Made by a program: the position numbers and the translations under genes. This document shows, in pieces, positions 1 through 8,976 of a stretch of 53,573 nt of DNA (position 1 is its first letter; every line of letters starts with the position of its first letter). This stretch comes from RGIG1934 sp964492545 (lineage in GTDB: Bacteria; Bacillota; Clostridia; Lachnospirales; Lachnospiraceae): NCBI GenBank assembly GCA_964492545.1, contig CAZBKO010000003.1, positions 1 to 53,573 on the forward strand. The letters run 5' to 3'. The notes beneath the pieces were generated by a model. It made no database searches. It was given only the letters and a program-made list of their open reading frames with translations, and had not been told where the DNA came from.

Positions 1-3000
1 CTTATTTAAGTGCGAAGTTTGAGTTTTATGTCTTATTCTTCCATCATTATCAATGGCTCTAAATACAAACTCATATATATTCGATAGCGATAACTGCTTT
101 CTAACATTGTCAATTGCAATATTTTTCAAATATGCATCCAGGTCATCCTTATATACATATTCTTCTCCGTAAAGAACAGTACGGCTCTGAAAATCCCAGC
201 TTGAGGTTTCGATTTTGCAGTTAATCTGTCCTGAGCTGATCTCTGTCATTCGTCCATTGCTTAAATTAACGCTGGCTATTCCCTCATAATCGTTGCGTAC
301 TGCAGCATCCATAANNNNNNNNNNATCTTATCACTATTGATGTCATATAAGTATTCATACAGATAAATGTCGCCTGTGCCCGGATCCTTTAGGAGGTTAA
401 ATACATCTCTAACCCATTCTGCATCACCATTTTTAGCTAATCTGCGTCCTATATACTCATTGCTTAGAACTCCATCATGATATGCTTTTATGAGCTGATT
501 TCTGTCATGAAGCATAACATATCTGTCCAAATCCTTCTCATATATATCAGATTTTGCCAGGTCCATAGCTTCTTTTAGGGTAATTCCAAGCTTCGTTACA
601 GGGGCATTTTCTTTGACAGCATTCATTTCAATTACCTTATCCTTAGTTACATTTGTTATCACATGGCTAAGCAGATTATTGTCACGACCTATCGTTTTCT
701 TTTTCTCTAGTTCAAGTCTTGCTGATAATATCTTCTCATCATCAATAAGCTGAGCGGTTCCAACTGCAAAACCGGGCGTATTTTCAAGTCTGTTGAATCT
801 AATTCTGCTCCAATGCTGTGTTCCATCTCTATGGATCATCTTACATTCAAATTCTTCCTCCAGACTTCCGTCCTTTATTGCCTGCACTCTTTCCCGGTGC
901 ATTTCAATATATTCAGGCGAAACAAATCCCATATCAAACCAGCTCTGTGGAAAATTGTCCAGTCGCTTTGGAATTCCATAATCCCTCTGTAAATTATCTG
1001 ATGCCATAATACAGTCATTTTCCATATCATATATCCATAACCACATTCCTGCGAACTCACATGCTGCCTGAGTTGCTGCCTGAATTCTCTTTACTTCATT
1101 CTGTGCATTAATAAGCTCTGTTACATCATTAAACACACCATAAATTGAGAATTCTTCATTGTTCTCCTTAACAGCCTTCAGTCGCATAACAATCCATTTT
1201 TCACCCTGATTTGGAACGTTAGCCTTATATGTCACCTGAACAGGTTCAGGATAATTACTGCACACTCTGGCAAATGCATCCTTTACATCCTTCTGATATT
1301 TTGGAAACATTCCTATAGTATTGCCCTTTTTCAAGTCCTCATGCAGCTGAGCTGAATTATCAAATCCTCCCATTCTGCATAGACCCTGACTTATATATTC
1401 AATCTTTAAGTTATTTCCCTTAATGGTTTTGAATATGGCAATTCCGGCATCTACATTTGATAAAAGCTTCTCAAATCTCTCATTAGATTCATGCTCCTCA
1501 TGTATATCCACAAGAAAACCTATAGCTTTAGAATGAGATGCTGCGGTTTTCTTTTGTCTTGTAAGATACATCTTCACCCATCTATATTCCTGAACATCGT
1601 CGTGATATATACGAATTACGCATTCACTTTCATCAGCACCATCCGCGATTCTCTGATAAAAATCCCTATAATTCTGTAGATCCTGTATATAAATTTCTCC
1701 AGATTCAATATATTTGTCTAAGTTAGTTACTTCGGTCTTTGTCTCTTCTACAGAATCCTTACCACTAAGTTCGTGTATGATTTCACCATTATCAATATCG
1801 TATATCCACAAATCAAGCTGACCATATTTCATTGCAATATTAACTGCTTTTCTTGTTCTTATTAATGACTCCCTAATCTGACTATCAGAGGTTATATCTC
1901 TCACATAGGCTATACACACTCTTCTATTATTCCATATTCTTTCTTCTCTGCTTATGGAAAGTACCTTGCCACCGGAAATTTTGACACTCTTATTCGTTGT
2001 CTTCTCAAGGCTGTTTCTATCACAATCATCACACTGCATATTTCTGTTATGGAATACCTCGTAGCAATACTTGCCTGTAATATCGCATTGTGGTACATCA
2101 TAAAGTCTAAAGCTTGCCTCGTTGGCAAAATACAGCTGTTTTGTCTCTTTATCAACAACATATATACCAATTCCTTCTGTGTGAAGAGTCTGAAGCTGTA
2201 AATCGTACTGTGGTGAAGCCGTTGTGTATATTGCACGAACAATTGGTCTTCCATTATCTTTACCTATTTTTGTAAATATTCCATTTATCCAATTGAATTT
2301 GCCCTCTTTATCCTTAAATCTGTATGGAAGCTGAGTGGTTACATCTCTGTTAACAGTATCACTAATGGCATCCTTAATCCTTTTACGGTCTTCAATAAAG
2401 ACAGAAAAAATAGCATTTTCTTCACATAGCTTCTCATATTCCTCTTTTGTTCTGCCTGCTAATCTATACACGCCGTCACTTGCCGACACAAGTGACATAT
2501 GACCATCCTCTTCAACACGATAAACAGCAATTCCACCATTAACATTGTCTACAAGATTCTCAAAGTCGGATATCTCTGATTTGTTGTTTGCCATTTTTGC
2601 AAGAATTCCCGGATGATTCTTCGGACTTATAAGCGAAAAATGTAACGTATTCAATTTCTCTACACCATCAAATACTTTTGATGTTCCTGATACTCTGCAC
2701 TGTATTTCAACATCCCTGTTAAGTATTGTGAAACACAATACTGCCATTTCATCAGAAATAACATCTTCTCTTTCTGCTACATATGTATCGTTCATGAACT
2801 CATTAGATTCCCTACATTGTAGGAACTCCTTTATCTGTTCCTTATCTGTTACAATTTCATTGTATGGTAACCCGCATATATATACATCATCACATAACAA
2901 ATCAAGAATCTTATCCTGCGATTTATCTATAAAATAGTAATCCAATAACTTCTTTATCAATTGTAAAGTATTATGTTTCACAGTACTTCTCCCTTCGACC

Positions 3001-3002
3001 AT
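1..3002 (-). CDS. Multi-PAS sensory protein with N-terminal SnoaL/NTF2-like domain, 3' end outside window
   Basis: Large cytoplasmic signalling protein. The first ~130 residues look like a SnoaL/NTF2-like domain, followed by about six PAS modules (for example near residues 145, 270, 505, 645 and 780), one with a CDDC cysteine pair. No transmembrane segment is seen. No output domain (GGDEF, EAL, kinase) is reached before the left edge, so the C-terminus is missing. The 10-N gap at 315-324 breaks the frame: the in-frame continuation before the gap ends in a short wrong-frame tail, but positions 1-313 are fully open in another frame starting MDAAVRNDYEGIASVN and read as one more PAS-like stretch. 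I therefore treat both parts as one gene. The ATG at 3002 has only a weak AGAGAG site. A GTG at 2981 with GGGAG seven bases upstream is an equally good start. The ligand and output are unknown. Confidence 0.8.
315..324. other. Assembly gap (10 N) inside the PAS gene
   Basis: Ten N residues. The open frames on the two sides join only if the missing length is 3k+2 bases (for example 11), so the ten N are a placeholder rather than a measured length. Confidence 0.95.
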
Positions 3003-3028
3003 AATTTCTCTCTTAAATAAGTTATTTC

Positions 3029-3057
3029 ATTATATCACTATTTTTCTTGTCCTACAA
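3029..3057 (-). promoter_or_regulatory. Sigma-A type promoter of the PAS gene
   Basis: On the minus strand TTGTAG (3057-3052), a 17-base spacer and a perfect TATAAT (3034-3029) lie just upstream of the PAS start, after the terminator of the pst genes. Confidence 0.65.
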
Positions 3058-3130
3058 TCTGTCATGCAAATTTCAAAATAAATTAAAAAATAAATTTATT
3101 TACTATATATTCTCAAATTTCATTTAAGCA

Positions 3131-3175
3131 GAAAAAAATCGCTGCAGTCCTTATATATCAAGGGCTCTAGCGATT
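3131..3175 (-). terminator. Rho-independent terminator of the pst operon
   Basis: Arms AATCGCT (3137-3143) and AGCGATT (3169-3175) pair and are extended inward by AGTCCTT against AAGGGCT. On the minus strand the hairpin is followed by a T run (complement of 3132-3138). It lies about 40 bases after the pstA stop, so it ends pstSCA transcription before any pstB. Confidence 0.8.
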
Positions 3176-3212
3176 CTTTATTAGGTGACTATCAAAGTCA
3201 TGATTATATTTA

Positions 3213-4067
3213 TTATGCTTTTGTAAGTTTTTTAGCAGCAAATGATGAAATTGCATTTATTACAACTACTATAATAAGCAATACTACGGCTGTTGCGTAT
3301 GCCTGGTTCGTGTGAAGTCCTTCTCTTGAAAGAGAGTACATATGAACTGCAAGAGTTCTTCCCGAATCCATAACACTCTGAGTTGCCTCTGTTGCTGTAC
3401 CGGCTGTGTACATAAGTGCTGCTGTTTCTCCGACAATTCTTCCTATGGCAAGTATTACACCTGCAAGAATTCCAGGTATGGCACTTGGTAATACAATCTT
3501 AAATACCGTTCTAAGTTTTCCTGCTCCAAGTCCAAAGCTTCCTTCTCTGAAAGCATCCGGAATTGCAATCAGTGCTTCCTCTGTACTTCTCATTATTAAC
3601 GGAAGAACCATTATTGACAATGTTACTGCTCCGGCTAATAATGAATAGCTCCATTTAAGCTCTGTTACAAAGAACAGAAATCCAAATAATCCATATACAA
3701 TACTTGGTATTCCTGATAAGGTTTCAGCTGTTACACGTACCACCTTAACTATCTTATTCCCTTTCTTTGCATACTCAACCATATATATAGCTGAAAATAC
3801 TCCAAGTGGAACTGCAATCAATAATGAAATTATTGTCATTTTAAATGTATTCATAATTGCCGGCATCATGGAACAGTTATCTGATGTATATTTCCATTCA
3901 AACATTGAAGGGGTGAGATATGGTATTCCTTTTGCAAGAATGTATACAAGAATATATCCTAATATACCTACTGTAAATACTGCGGATAGCATTACCAATC
4001 CTTTTAGAACTTTAGAACCGATATGCTTTTGTCTAAGTTTTGTCATAATGTTTTTTATCTTAGCCAC
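3213..4067 (-). CDS. pstA: Phosphate ABC transporter permease PstA
   Basis: Integral membrane permease of the high-affinity phosphate ABC transporter. The 284 residues match the usual PstA length and contain about six hydrophobic segments. The cytoplasmic EAA loop that docks the ATPase is clear (EALIAIPDAFREGSFGLGA followed by VLPSAIPGI). The start is a GTG that shares its first base with the pstC stop codon (TAGTG), eight bases after an AGGAGG, so the two permeases are translationally coupled. A terminator follows directly. There is no pstB or phoU downstream, which is unusual for this operon, so the ATPase must come from elsewhere in the genome. Confidence 0.93.
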   Translation of the reverse strand: MAKIKNIMTKLRQKHIGSKVLKGLVMLSAVFTVGILGYILVYILAKGIPYLTPSMFEWKYTSDNCSMMPAIMNTFKMTIISLLIAVPLGVFSAIYMVEYAKKGNKIVKVVRVTAETLSGIPSIVYGLFGFLFFVTELKWSYSLLAGAVTLSIMVLPLIMRSTEEALIAIPDAFREGSFGLGAGKLRTVFKIVLPSAIPGILAGVILAIGRIVGETAALMYTAGTATEATQSVMDSGRTLAVHMYSLSREGLHTNQAYATAVVLLIIVVVINAISSFAAKKLTKA

Positions 4068-4918
4068 TACTCAGTCCTCCTGTTCTTAAGAATTGAGAAT
4101 GTTATATTTATTATCAGGATAAATACGAATAATACAACGCCAGTCGCAATTAACGCTTCCCTGTGTAAATCTGTTGCATATCCCATTTCTGTTACTATAT
4201 TTGATGTAAGGGTTCTAACACCCTTGAATATGCTGTCTGGCAATCTCGCCTGATTTCCTGCTACCATGATAACTGCCATTGTCTCGCCGATTGCTCTTCC
4301 AAGCCCAAGTACAATTGCTGCCATAATTCCTGATTTAGCTGCCGGCAGCATTACACTGAAAATACTTCTTTCCTTAGTTGCGCCAAGTGCAAGTGCTCCT
4401 TCATAATAAGCATCCGGCACACTTCTCAGTGCTGATTCCGATAAACCGATAATTGTTGGTAATATCATGATTCCAAGCAGAATAGATGCAGTAAATATGC
4501 TATATCCTTTTCCTTCAAAGTTCTCTCTTACAAATGGAACCATAACAACCATTCCGAAGAATCCATATATTACCGAAGGAATTCCTGCTAATAATTCAAC
4601 TGCCGGCTTGATTATTTTATATATTTTTTTATTACAATATCTTGCCATAAATACTGACATTAAGATTCCAATTGGTACACCTACTATTATGGCTCCCGCT
4701 GTAATATAGATGCTTCCGATTATCATTGGAAATATTCCAAATATACCATTGGATGGTCTCCATTCCCTGCCAAGAAGGAACTTGCCTAATCCTATTTTGC
4801 TAATGGCCGGTACACCATTTGCAAAAAGGAAAAAGCAGATTAGCAGTACAGCTACAATTGACATACATGCTGCTAATAAGAAGACAATCTCCATTACCTT
4901 TTCTTTCTGCTTTTTCAT
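4067..4918 (-). CDS. pstC: Phosphate ABC transporter permease PstC
   Basis: Second permease of the phosphate transporter, 283 residues, with an N-terminal membrane segment (residues ~12-33), about five more hydrophobic segments, and an EAA loop reading ESALRSVPDAYYEGALALGA followed by MLPAAKSGI. It lies 14 bases after pstS and overlaps pstA by one base, giving the order pstS-pstC-pstA. It forms the membrane channel as a heterodimer with PstA. The length and the conserved GIPSVIYGFFG stretch, also seen in PstA, leave little doubt. Confidence 0.93.
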   Translation of the reverse strand: MKKQKEKVMEIVFLLAACMSIVAVLLICFFLFANGVPAISKIGLGKFLLGREWRPSNGIFGIFPMIIGSIYITAGAIIVGVPIGILMSVFMARYCNKKIYKIIKPAVELLAGIPSVIYGFFGMVVMVPFVRENFEGKGYSIFTASILLGIMILPTIIGLSESALRSVPDAYYEGALALGATKERSIFSVMLPAAKSGIMAAIVLGLGRAIGETMAVIMVAGNQARLPDSIFKGVRTLTSNIVTEMGYATDLHREALIATGVVLFVFILIINITFSILKNRRTE

Positions 4919-4932
4919 CTTATCAATCCTTA

Positions 4933-5814
4933 TTATTTAATAATGTCTGACCATTTTGTTGCGTCGCCTACAAATATGTTCTTAACCTGCTCAGTTGTAA
5001 TATCTGTTACTTCGCTGTCTTTGTTTACGATTACTGCAATACCATCCATAGCGATTGTTGTTCCTGTAATACCTTCTGATGTTTCAGTATCCTTTAATTC
5101 TCTTGAAGCCATACCTATATCACAGATTCCTTCGATAGCTGATGTCATACCTGTTGTTGAATCACTTTCCTGAATTTCAATTTCTGCATTTGCATTGATT
5201 GCAATATATGCTTCTTTAAGCTTTTCCATTACTGGTGTTACTGATGATGAACCTGCTACAACAATTTTACCTGATGGATTAGTTCCGCTAAATGCTGCTG
5301 CATCTGATACTGCAATATATCCGTTATCTTCAATAACCTTCTGTCCATCTGCACTCATGATATAGTTAACAAAATCCTGAGCAACTTCACTTAATCCTTC
5401 TTTAGTAGCAATGTTAAATGGTCTTGAGATTTCGTAAGAACCGCTCTTAATATTCTCAACTGTTGCCTCAACTCCGTTTATCTTTGCTGCCTTTACTGTA
5501 TCGTTTAATGAACCAAGTGAAATGTATCCGATTGCATATTTGTCACCTGAAACTGTTGTCATCATAACTGATGTGTTGTTTGTAACAATTGCCTCTGTTG
5601 TTGTGTGGTCAACCTTGTTACCATCTGCATCCTTCTCTTCTATTCCAAATAATTCAACAAATGCTCCTCTTGTTCCTGAACCTTCTTCTCTTGAAACAAC
5701 TGTAATTTCAGTAGATTTGTCAAATGATGATTCTGACTCCTTATTTCCACAGCCTGCCAACATGCTTGCTCCTAATGCTACACTTAAAACAACTCCTAAA
5801 ATTCTCTTCTTCAT
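4933..5814 (-). CDS. pstS: Phosphate-binding lipoprotein PstS, circularly permuted domain order
   Basis: Extracytoplasmic phosphate receptor. A lipoprotein signal (MKKRILGV, hydrophobic core, lipobox LAGC with Cys22) anchors it to the membrane. Both halves of a PstS fold are present but in reversed order. The segment that normally forms the C-terminal half (VVSREEGSGTRGAFVELFG, NNTSVMMTTVSG, AIGYISLGSL) comes first, at residues ~38-175. The segment that normally follows the signal peptide (VVAGSSSVTPVMEKL, IGMASRELKD, MDGIAVIVNKD, IFVGDATKWSDI) forms the C-terminus. The phosphate-contacting SSS and SREEGSGTR motifs are both kept, so binding is probably intact. It is followed closely by pstC. 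An AAAGGAAAG ribosome site supports the start. Confidence 0.93.
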   Translation of the reverse strand: MKKRILGVVLSVALGASMLAGCGNKESESSFDKSTEITVVSREEGSGTRGAFVELFGIEEKDADGNKVDHTTTEAIVTNNTSVMMTTVSGDKYAIGYISLGSLNDTVKAAKINGVEATVENIKSGSYEISRPFNIATKEGLSEVAQDFVNYIMSADGQKVIEDNGYIAVSDAAAFSGTNPSGKIVVAGSSSVTPVMEKLKEAYIAINANAEIEIQESDSTTGMTSAIEGICDIGMASRELKDTETSEGITGTTIAMDGIAVIVNKDSEVTDITTEQVKNIFVGDATKWSDIIK

Positions 5815-5857
5815 AATAATTCTTTCCTTTCTCTTCTTTAAATATTTTTTTGATTAT

Positions 5858-6082
5858 TTACTTACATACATATTGGTGAATTGCATCACATATTTTTTCG
5901 CTCTGTTCACCGTTGCCAACTTTTACTTCTATGGGTTGTGATAAATCTAAACTGAATATTCCCATTATTGATTTGGCATCAACTACGTATCTTCCCGATA
6001 CAAGATCAATTTCCTCGTCGAATCTGCTTACCGTCATTACGAAATCTTTAACTTTCTCTATTGAATTCAACTTGATCTTCAT
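5858..6082 (-). CDS. HPr-like protein lacking the phosphocarrier histidine
   Basis: Small protein of 74 residues with the HPr fold signature. The segment VDAKSIMGIFSLDLSQPIEVKV matches the region around the regulatory Ser46 of HPr (consensus NAKSIMGLLSL). The active-site region near residue 15 (normally LHARPA) is replaced by KVKDFVM and has no histidine, so it cannot act as a PTS phosphocarrier; Bacillus Crh lacks the same residue. I chose the ATG at 6082 because AGGAGG lies eight bases upstream; the frame is open further upstream without a ribosome site. It is 43 bases before pstS and behind phased TTTACA boxes, so it is probably co-transcribed with pstSCA and may be a phosphate-linked regulator. 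Confidence 0.75.
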   Translation of the reverse strand: MKIKLNSIEKVKDFVMTVSRFDEEIDLVSGRYVVDAKSIMGIFSLDLSQPIEVKVGNGEQSEKICDAIHQYVCK

Positions 6083-6115
6083 TTGCTTTCCTCCTTCTTC
6101 GTTCTTACAGGTACT

Positions 6116-6181
6116 ATCATATTTCCTGAATGTAAAATCTAAAATCATCTTTATGTAAAATTATAGTAAATTGAATGTAAA
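6116..6181 (-). promoter_or_regulatory. Candidate PhoP box array and -10 of the HPr-like/pst operon
   Basis: Read on the minus strand, TTTACA (6181-6176), TTTACT (6170-6165) and TTTACA (6159-6154) are spaced exactly 11 bases apart. A further TTTACA (6136-6131) lies two turns on, followed nine bases later by TATGAT (6121-6116) and no good -35. This fits the Bacillus PhoP consensus TT(A/T/C)A(C/T)A repeated every 11 bases upstream of an activated promoter. Confidence 0.6.
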
Positions 6182-6263
6182 AGACGTTGCAAAACAGATT
6201 TATATAATATAGGATAAAGTACATAAGAATATTGATAGCTTTGTGCTAGGAAATGAGGAATAT

Positions 6264-7031
6264 ATGAATTATCAGAACAGTTACGCAGAAATTGAAACTC
6301 AAAATTCTAAAATACATGTACAGATTAATAAGCGAAATGAAGTTATACGTGACTACAATCTTACACACGCTCTATATATTAAGCAGATTGGACATTCTGA
6401 AAAGAAAGCTGCAAAACTTATGGTAAATAATATGGATTCCCTTCTTAATCAAATAAACAATTACAACGATGTAATAGAATCTTTATATAAGGAAAAATAT
6501 GAATTAGAAAATTTATTATATATGCGTTTTAGGAAAGACGCGGTACAGGATATGAAGAATTTAAAACAACTCAAAGAATCCTACAGCTTATTGTTAAGTG
6601 AAATTAAGCTGACACTACCGCAATTAACTGAATTGATTACTAAGATGTACCTTTGCCTAAAGAAGTCAAGCCCTTCTCATTTATTTTTTACCTCACCTTA
6701 TTTCTTCAATAATCTAAACAGCTACAACTGCAAATGTAATGAAATGCTGCTGTTTAATGATTCAATGAAGGCCTATGCTGAGTTGGCGAAGAAAACTGAT
6801 TACAAATATATTGAATCAATTAAAGAATTTCCTTATACAAATGTTATTCTTACTCCAATAAAAGTGACAGTAACTGTGCGTGCTGAATACATTATAGATT
6901 TTTCTGATGTCAACTCAAACCGTGAATTATTGATGTCACACATTTCAGCACTCGAATCATTTGCAACATACTTACATAGTATACAAAAGGACTATGAAAA
7001 TACAATTAAATACGGTCTTGTAACTAAATAA
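6264..7031 (+). CDS. Hypothetical coiled-coil protein
   Basis: Unrecognised cytoplasmic protein of 255 residues with no signal peptide or membrane segment. The N-terminal ~150 residues are charged and heptad-like (for example NNMDSLLNQINNYNDVIESL), predicting long helices. The C-terminal part has a short hydrophobic/beta stretch (NVILTPIKVTVTVRAEYIIDFSD). A GTG at 6243 is possible, but the ATG at 6264 has GAGGAA six bases upstream and is preferred. It is transcribed alone, divergently from the HPr-like/pst operon, and ends in a strong hairpin. A TATAAT at 6203-6208 may be its -10. The function is unknown, and the shared upstream region with the phosphate boxes is the only clue. Confidence 0.7.
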   Translation: MNYQNSYAEIETQNSKIHVQINKRNEVIRDYNLTHALYIKQIGHSEKKAAKLMVNNMDSLLNQINNYNDVIESLYKEKYELENLLYMRFRKDAVQDMKNLKQLKESYSLLLSEIKLTLPQLTELITKMYLCLKKSSPSHLFFTSPYFFNNLNSYNCKCNEMLLFNDSMKAYAELAKKTDYKYIESIKEFPYTNVILTPIKVTVTVRAEYIIDFSDVNSNRELLMSHISALESFATYLHSIQKDYENTIKYGLVTK

Positions 7032-7077
7032 TAGGAAGGTCAAATGTAATATTAACTACATTTGACCTTCCTATTAT
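7028..7077. terminator. Perfect 21-bp hairpin between convergent genes
   Basis: Positions 7028-7048 and 7057-7077 are perfect inverted repeats around an 8-base loop. The left arm contains the stop codon of the upstream gene. No long T run follows on either strand, so termination efficiency is uncertain, but the site lies between genes that converge. Confidence 0.6.
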
Positions 7078-7098
7078 TAGTATGTTGATTTGTTCTTA

Positions 7099-8367
7099 TT
7101 ACTGCATTGATGCTTTGAGTGCATTATCAAGATCTTCAATAATATCATCGATATTCTCAAGTCCCACTGAAAATCTTACCATACCAGCATTGATACCGGC
7201 TGCAACAAGCTGCTCATCTGTAAGCTGTCTATGTGTTTCACTTGCAGGATGAAGTACACAGGTTCTGATATCAGCTACATGAACTTCGTTAGAAGCAAGC
7301 TTAAGGGAATCCATAAATTTGGCTGCTGCCGGTCTTCCACCCTTAATAATAAATGAAATAACACCACTGCATCCTTTTAAGTACTTCTTAGCTAAATCAT
7401 AATCTGCATTAGAAGGAAGTCCCGGATAGAGAACGCTCTCAACTGCCTCTGACTTCTCAAGGTGCTCTGCTACTGCCATTGCATTTTCACAATACTGCTT
7501 CATTCTTACCGGTAAAGTCTCAAGTCCTAAGTTAAGCAGGAATGCTGAATGAGCTGCCGGATATACACCAAAGTCTCTCATAAGCTGCATTCTAGCCTTA
7601 ATAATATATGCCATTTTACCATAGCTTTCAGTGTAAGAAATACCATGATATGATTCATCCGGCTCTGTTAATTCAGGGAATTTTCCATTTGTCCAATCAA
7701 ACTTACCACTGTCAACAATAACGCCGCCAATCTGAACTGCATGTCCATCCATATATTTACTTGTTGAATGTATAACAATATCTGCGCCGAATTCAAAAGG
7801 CTTGCAAAGTATTGGGGTTGCAAATGTATTATCGATAATAAGTGGAACTCCCATCTCATGGGCAATATTTGCAAACTTAGAAATATCGAATACTTTAAGT
7901 GCAGGATTAGCTATTGTCTCACCAAATACAAGCTTAGTGTTTGGCTTAAAGGCTGCCTTGATTTCCTTATCAGTTGCATCATTGTCAACATAAATACACT
8001 CAATTCCAAGCTTCTTAAGTGTAAATGAGAACAGATTAATTGTTCCGCCATAAATAGTTGGTGTGCTAATGATACTGTCACCTACTGTACAAATATTAAG
8101 TATTGATAAAAGAGTTGCGGCCTGGCCTGATGTTGTACACATTGCTCCAACACCGCCTTCAAGAGCTGCTATCTTCTCTTCAACTGCCATTACTGTTGGA
8201 TTACCAAATCTTGAATAGCACAGTCCCTTAGTTGGGTCATCAAATATTGCAGCAACCTCTGCAGCTGAATCATAAACATAAGTTGTGCTCTGTACTATAG
8301 GTAAAACACGTGGCTCACCATTTCCAGGTGTATAGCCTGCATGTAAACATTTTGTTTCGTCTTTCAT
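7099..8367 (-). CDS. metY: O-acetylhomoserine aminocarboxypropyltransferase/sulfhydrylase
   Basis: PLP enzyme of the Cys/Met metabolism family that makes homocysteine from O-acetylhomoserine and sulfide. The 422 residues match the MetY/Met17 length, longer than MetB/MetC (~380). Family motifs are present: N-terminal TKCLHAGYTP, the SRFGNPT cofactor region, TSGQAATLLSILN, DNTFATP, and the PLP-binding lysine in STSKYMDGHA (about residue 204). GGAGG lies nine bases before the ATG. It has its own promoter and is transcribed singly. No T-box or SAM riboswitch is visible in the 70-base upstream region. A cystathionine gamma-synthase role is less likely given the length and motifs. Confidence 0.92.
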   Translation of the reverse strand: MKDETKCLHAGYTPGNGEPRVLPIVQSTTYVYDSAAEVAAIFDDPTKGLCYSRFGNPTVMAVEEKIAALEGGVGAMCTTSGQAATLLSILNICTVGDSIISTPTIYGGTINLFSFTLKKLGIECIYVDNDATDKEIKAAFKPNTKLVFGETIANPALKVFDISKFANIAHEMGVPLIIDNTFATPILCKPFEFGADIVIHSTSKYMDGHAVQIGGVIVDSGKFDWTNGKFPELTEPDESYHGISYTESYGKMAYIIKARMQLMRDFGVYPAAHSAFLLNLGLETLPVRMKQYCENAMAVAEHLEKSEAVESVLYPGLPSNADYDLAKKYLKGCSGVISFIIKGGRPAAAKFMDSLKLASNEVHVADIRTCVLHPASETHRQLTDEQLVAAGINAGMVRFSVGLENIDDIIEDLDNALKASMQ

Positions 8368-8403
8368 TATTACGTTCCTCCTAAATTATATTAAACTTTA
8401 TAT

Positions 8404-8432
8404 ATTATACATTCTTTATCAGATAAATACAA
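8404..8432 (-). promoter_or_regulatory. Promoter of metY
   Basis: On the minus strand TTGTAT (8432-8427), a 17-base spacer and TATAAT (8409-8404) precede the gene. The ribosome site TAGGAGG follows within the short leader. Confidence 0.65.
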
Positions 8433-8439
8433 ATACATT

Positions 8440-8976
8440 TTATCCTTCCATATATACATTTCCATCAAGATCAATCCACTTAAACTGTCCATTTTCCAAT
8501 GTCATGTATCCTCTTAAACTGTTTTCCTTTGGAATACTTACTGAACCAGGATTAAGACATCTCACTCCTCCACGTTCTTCATTCATTGGAACATGGGTAT
8601 GCCCACTGATTAAAATATTTCCTTCTCTTAAATTACCAAGATTTTCAGGGCCTATATGATGTCCATGTGTTAAATAAATCATTCTGTCTTCATCATACAT
8701 AATTGCATAATCTGCAAGTATTGGAAAATCAAGAACCATCTGGTCTACCTCAGTATCACAGTTTCCTCTAACGCATAACAGCCTGTCCCCTATTTTATTA
8801 AGCATTTCTATAACCTTTTTAGGTGCATATTCATCTGGTAAATCATTTCTTGGACCATGATATAGAATATCTCCAAGTAATATAAGTCTGTCTGCTTTTT
8901 CCTCGCTGAATCTATCCAGCAGTTTTCTGCAATAACCAGCTGATCCATGTATATCTGATGCAATCATTATCTTCAT
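8440..8976 (-). CDS. yfcE: YfcE/MJ0936-type metallophosphodiesterase
   Basis: Calcineurin-like metallophosphoesterase of 178 residues. All metal-binding motifs are visible in order: SDIHGS near residue 7, LLGDILYHGPRN near 34, RGNCD near 71, THGHHIG near 104 and SGHTHVP near 124. The LGDxLYHGPRN signature and length match E. coli YfcE, a phosphodiesterase active on artificial substrates and some cyclic dinucleotide-like compounds; its natural substrate is unsettled. The ribosome site GGAG lies inside a structured leader, a second copy of which precedes fabD. It is transcribed from its own promoter, divergently from the broken EAL gene. Confidence 0.88.
   Translation of the reverse strand: MKIMIASDIHGSAGYCRKLLDRFSEEKADRLILLGDILYHGPRNDLPDEYAPKKVIEMLNKIGDRLLCVRGNCDTEVDQMVLDFPILADYAIMYDEDRMIYLTHGHHIGPENLGNLREGNILISGHTHVPMNEERGGVRCLNPGSVSIPKENSLRGYMTLENGQFKWIDLDGNVYMEG

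Noticed and set aside
3186..3201. TGACTATCAAAGTCA after pstA, resembling the fab operator.
   Set aside because: Only one half matches TCAAA, it is not near a promoter, and it lies between a stop codon and a terminator.
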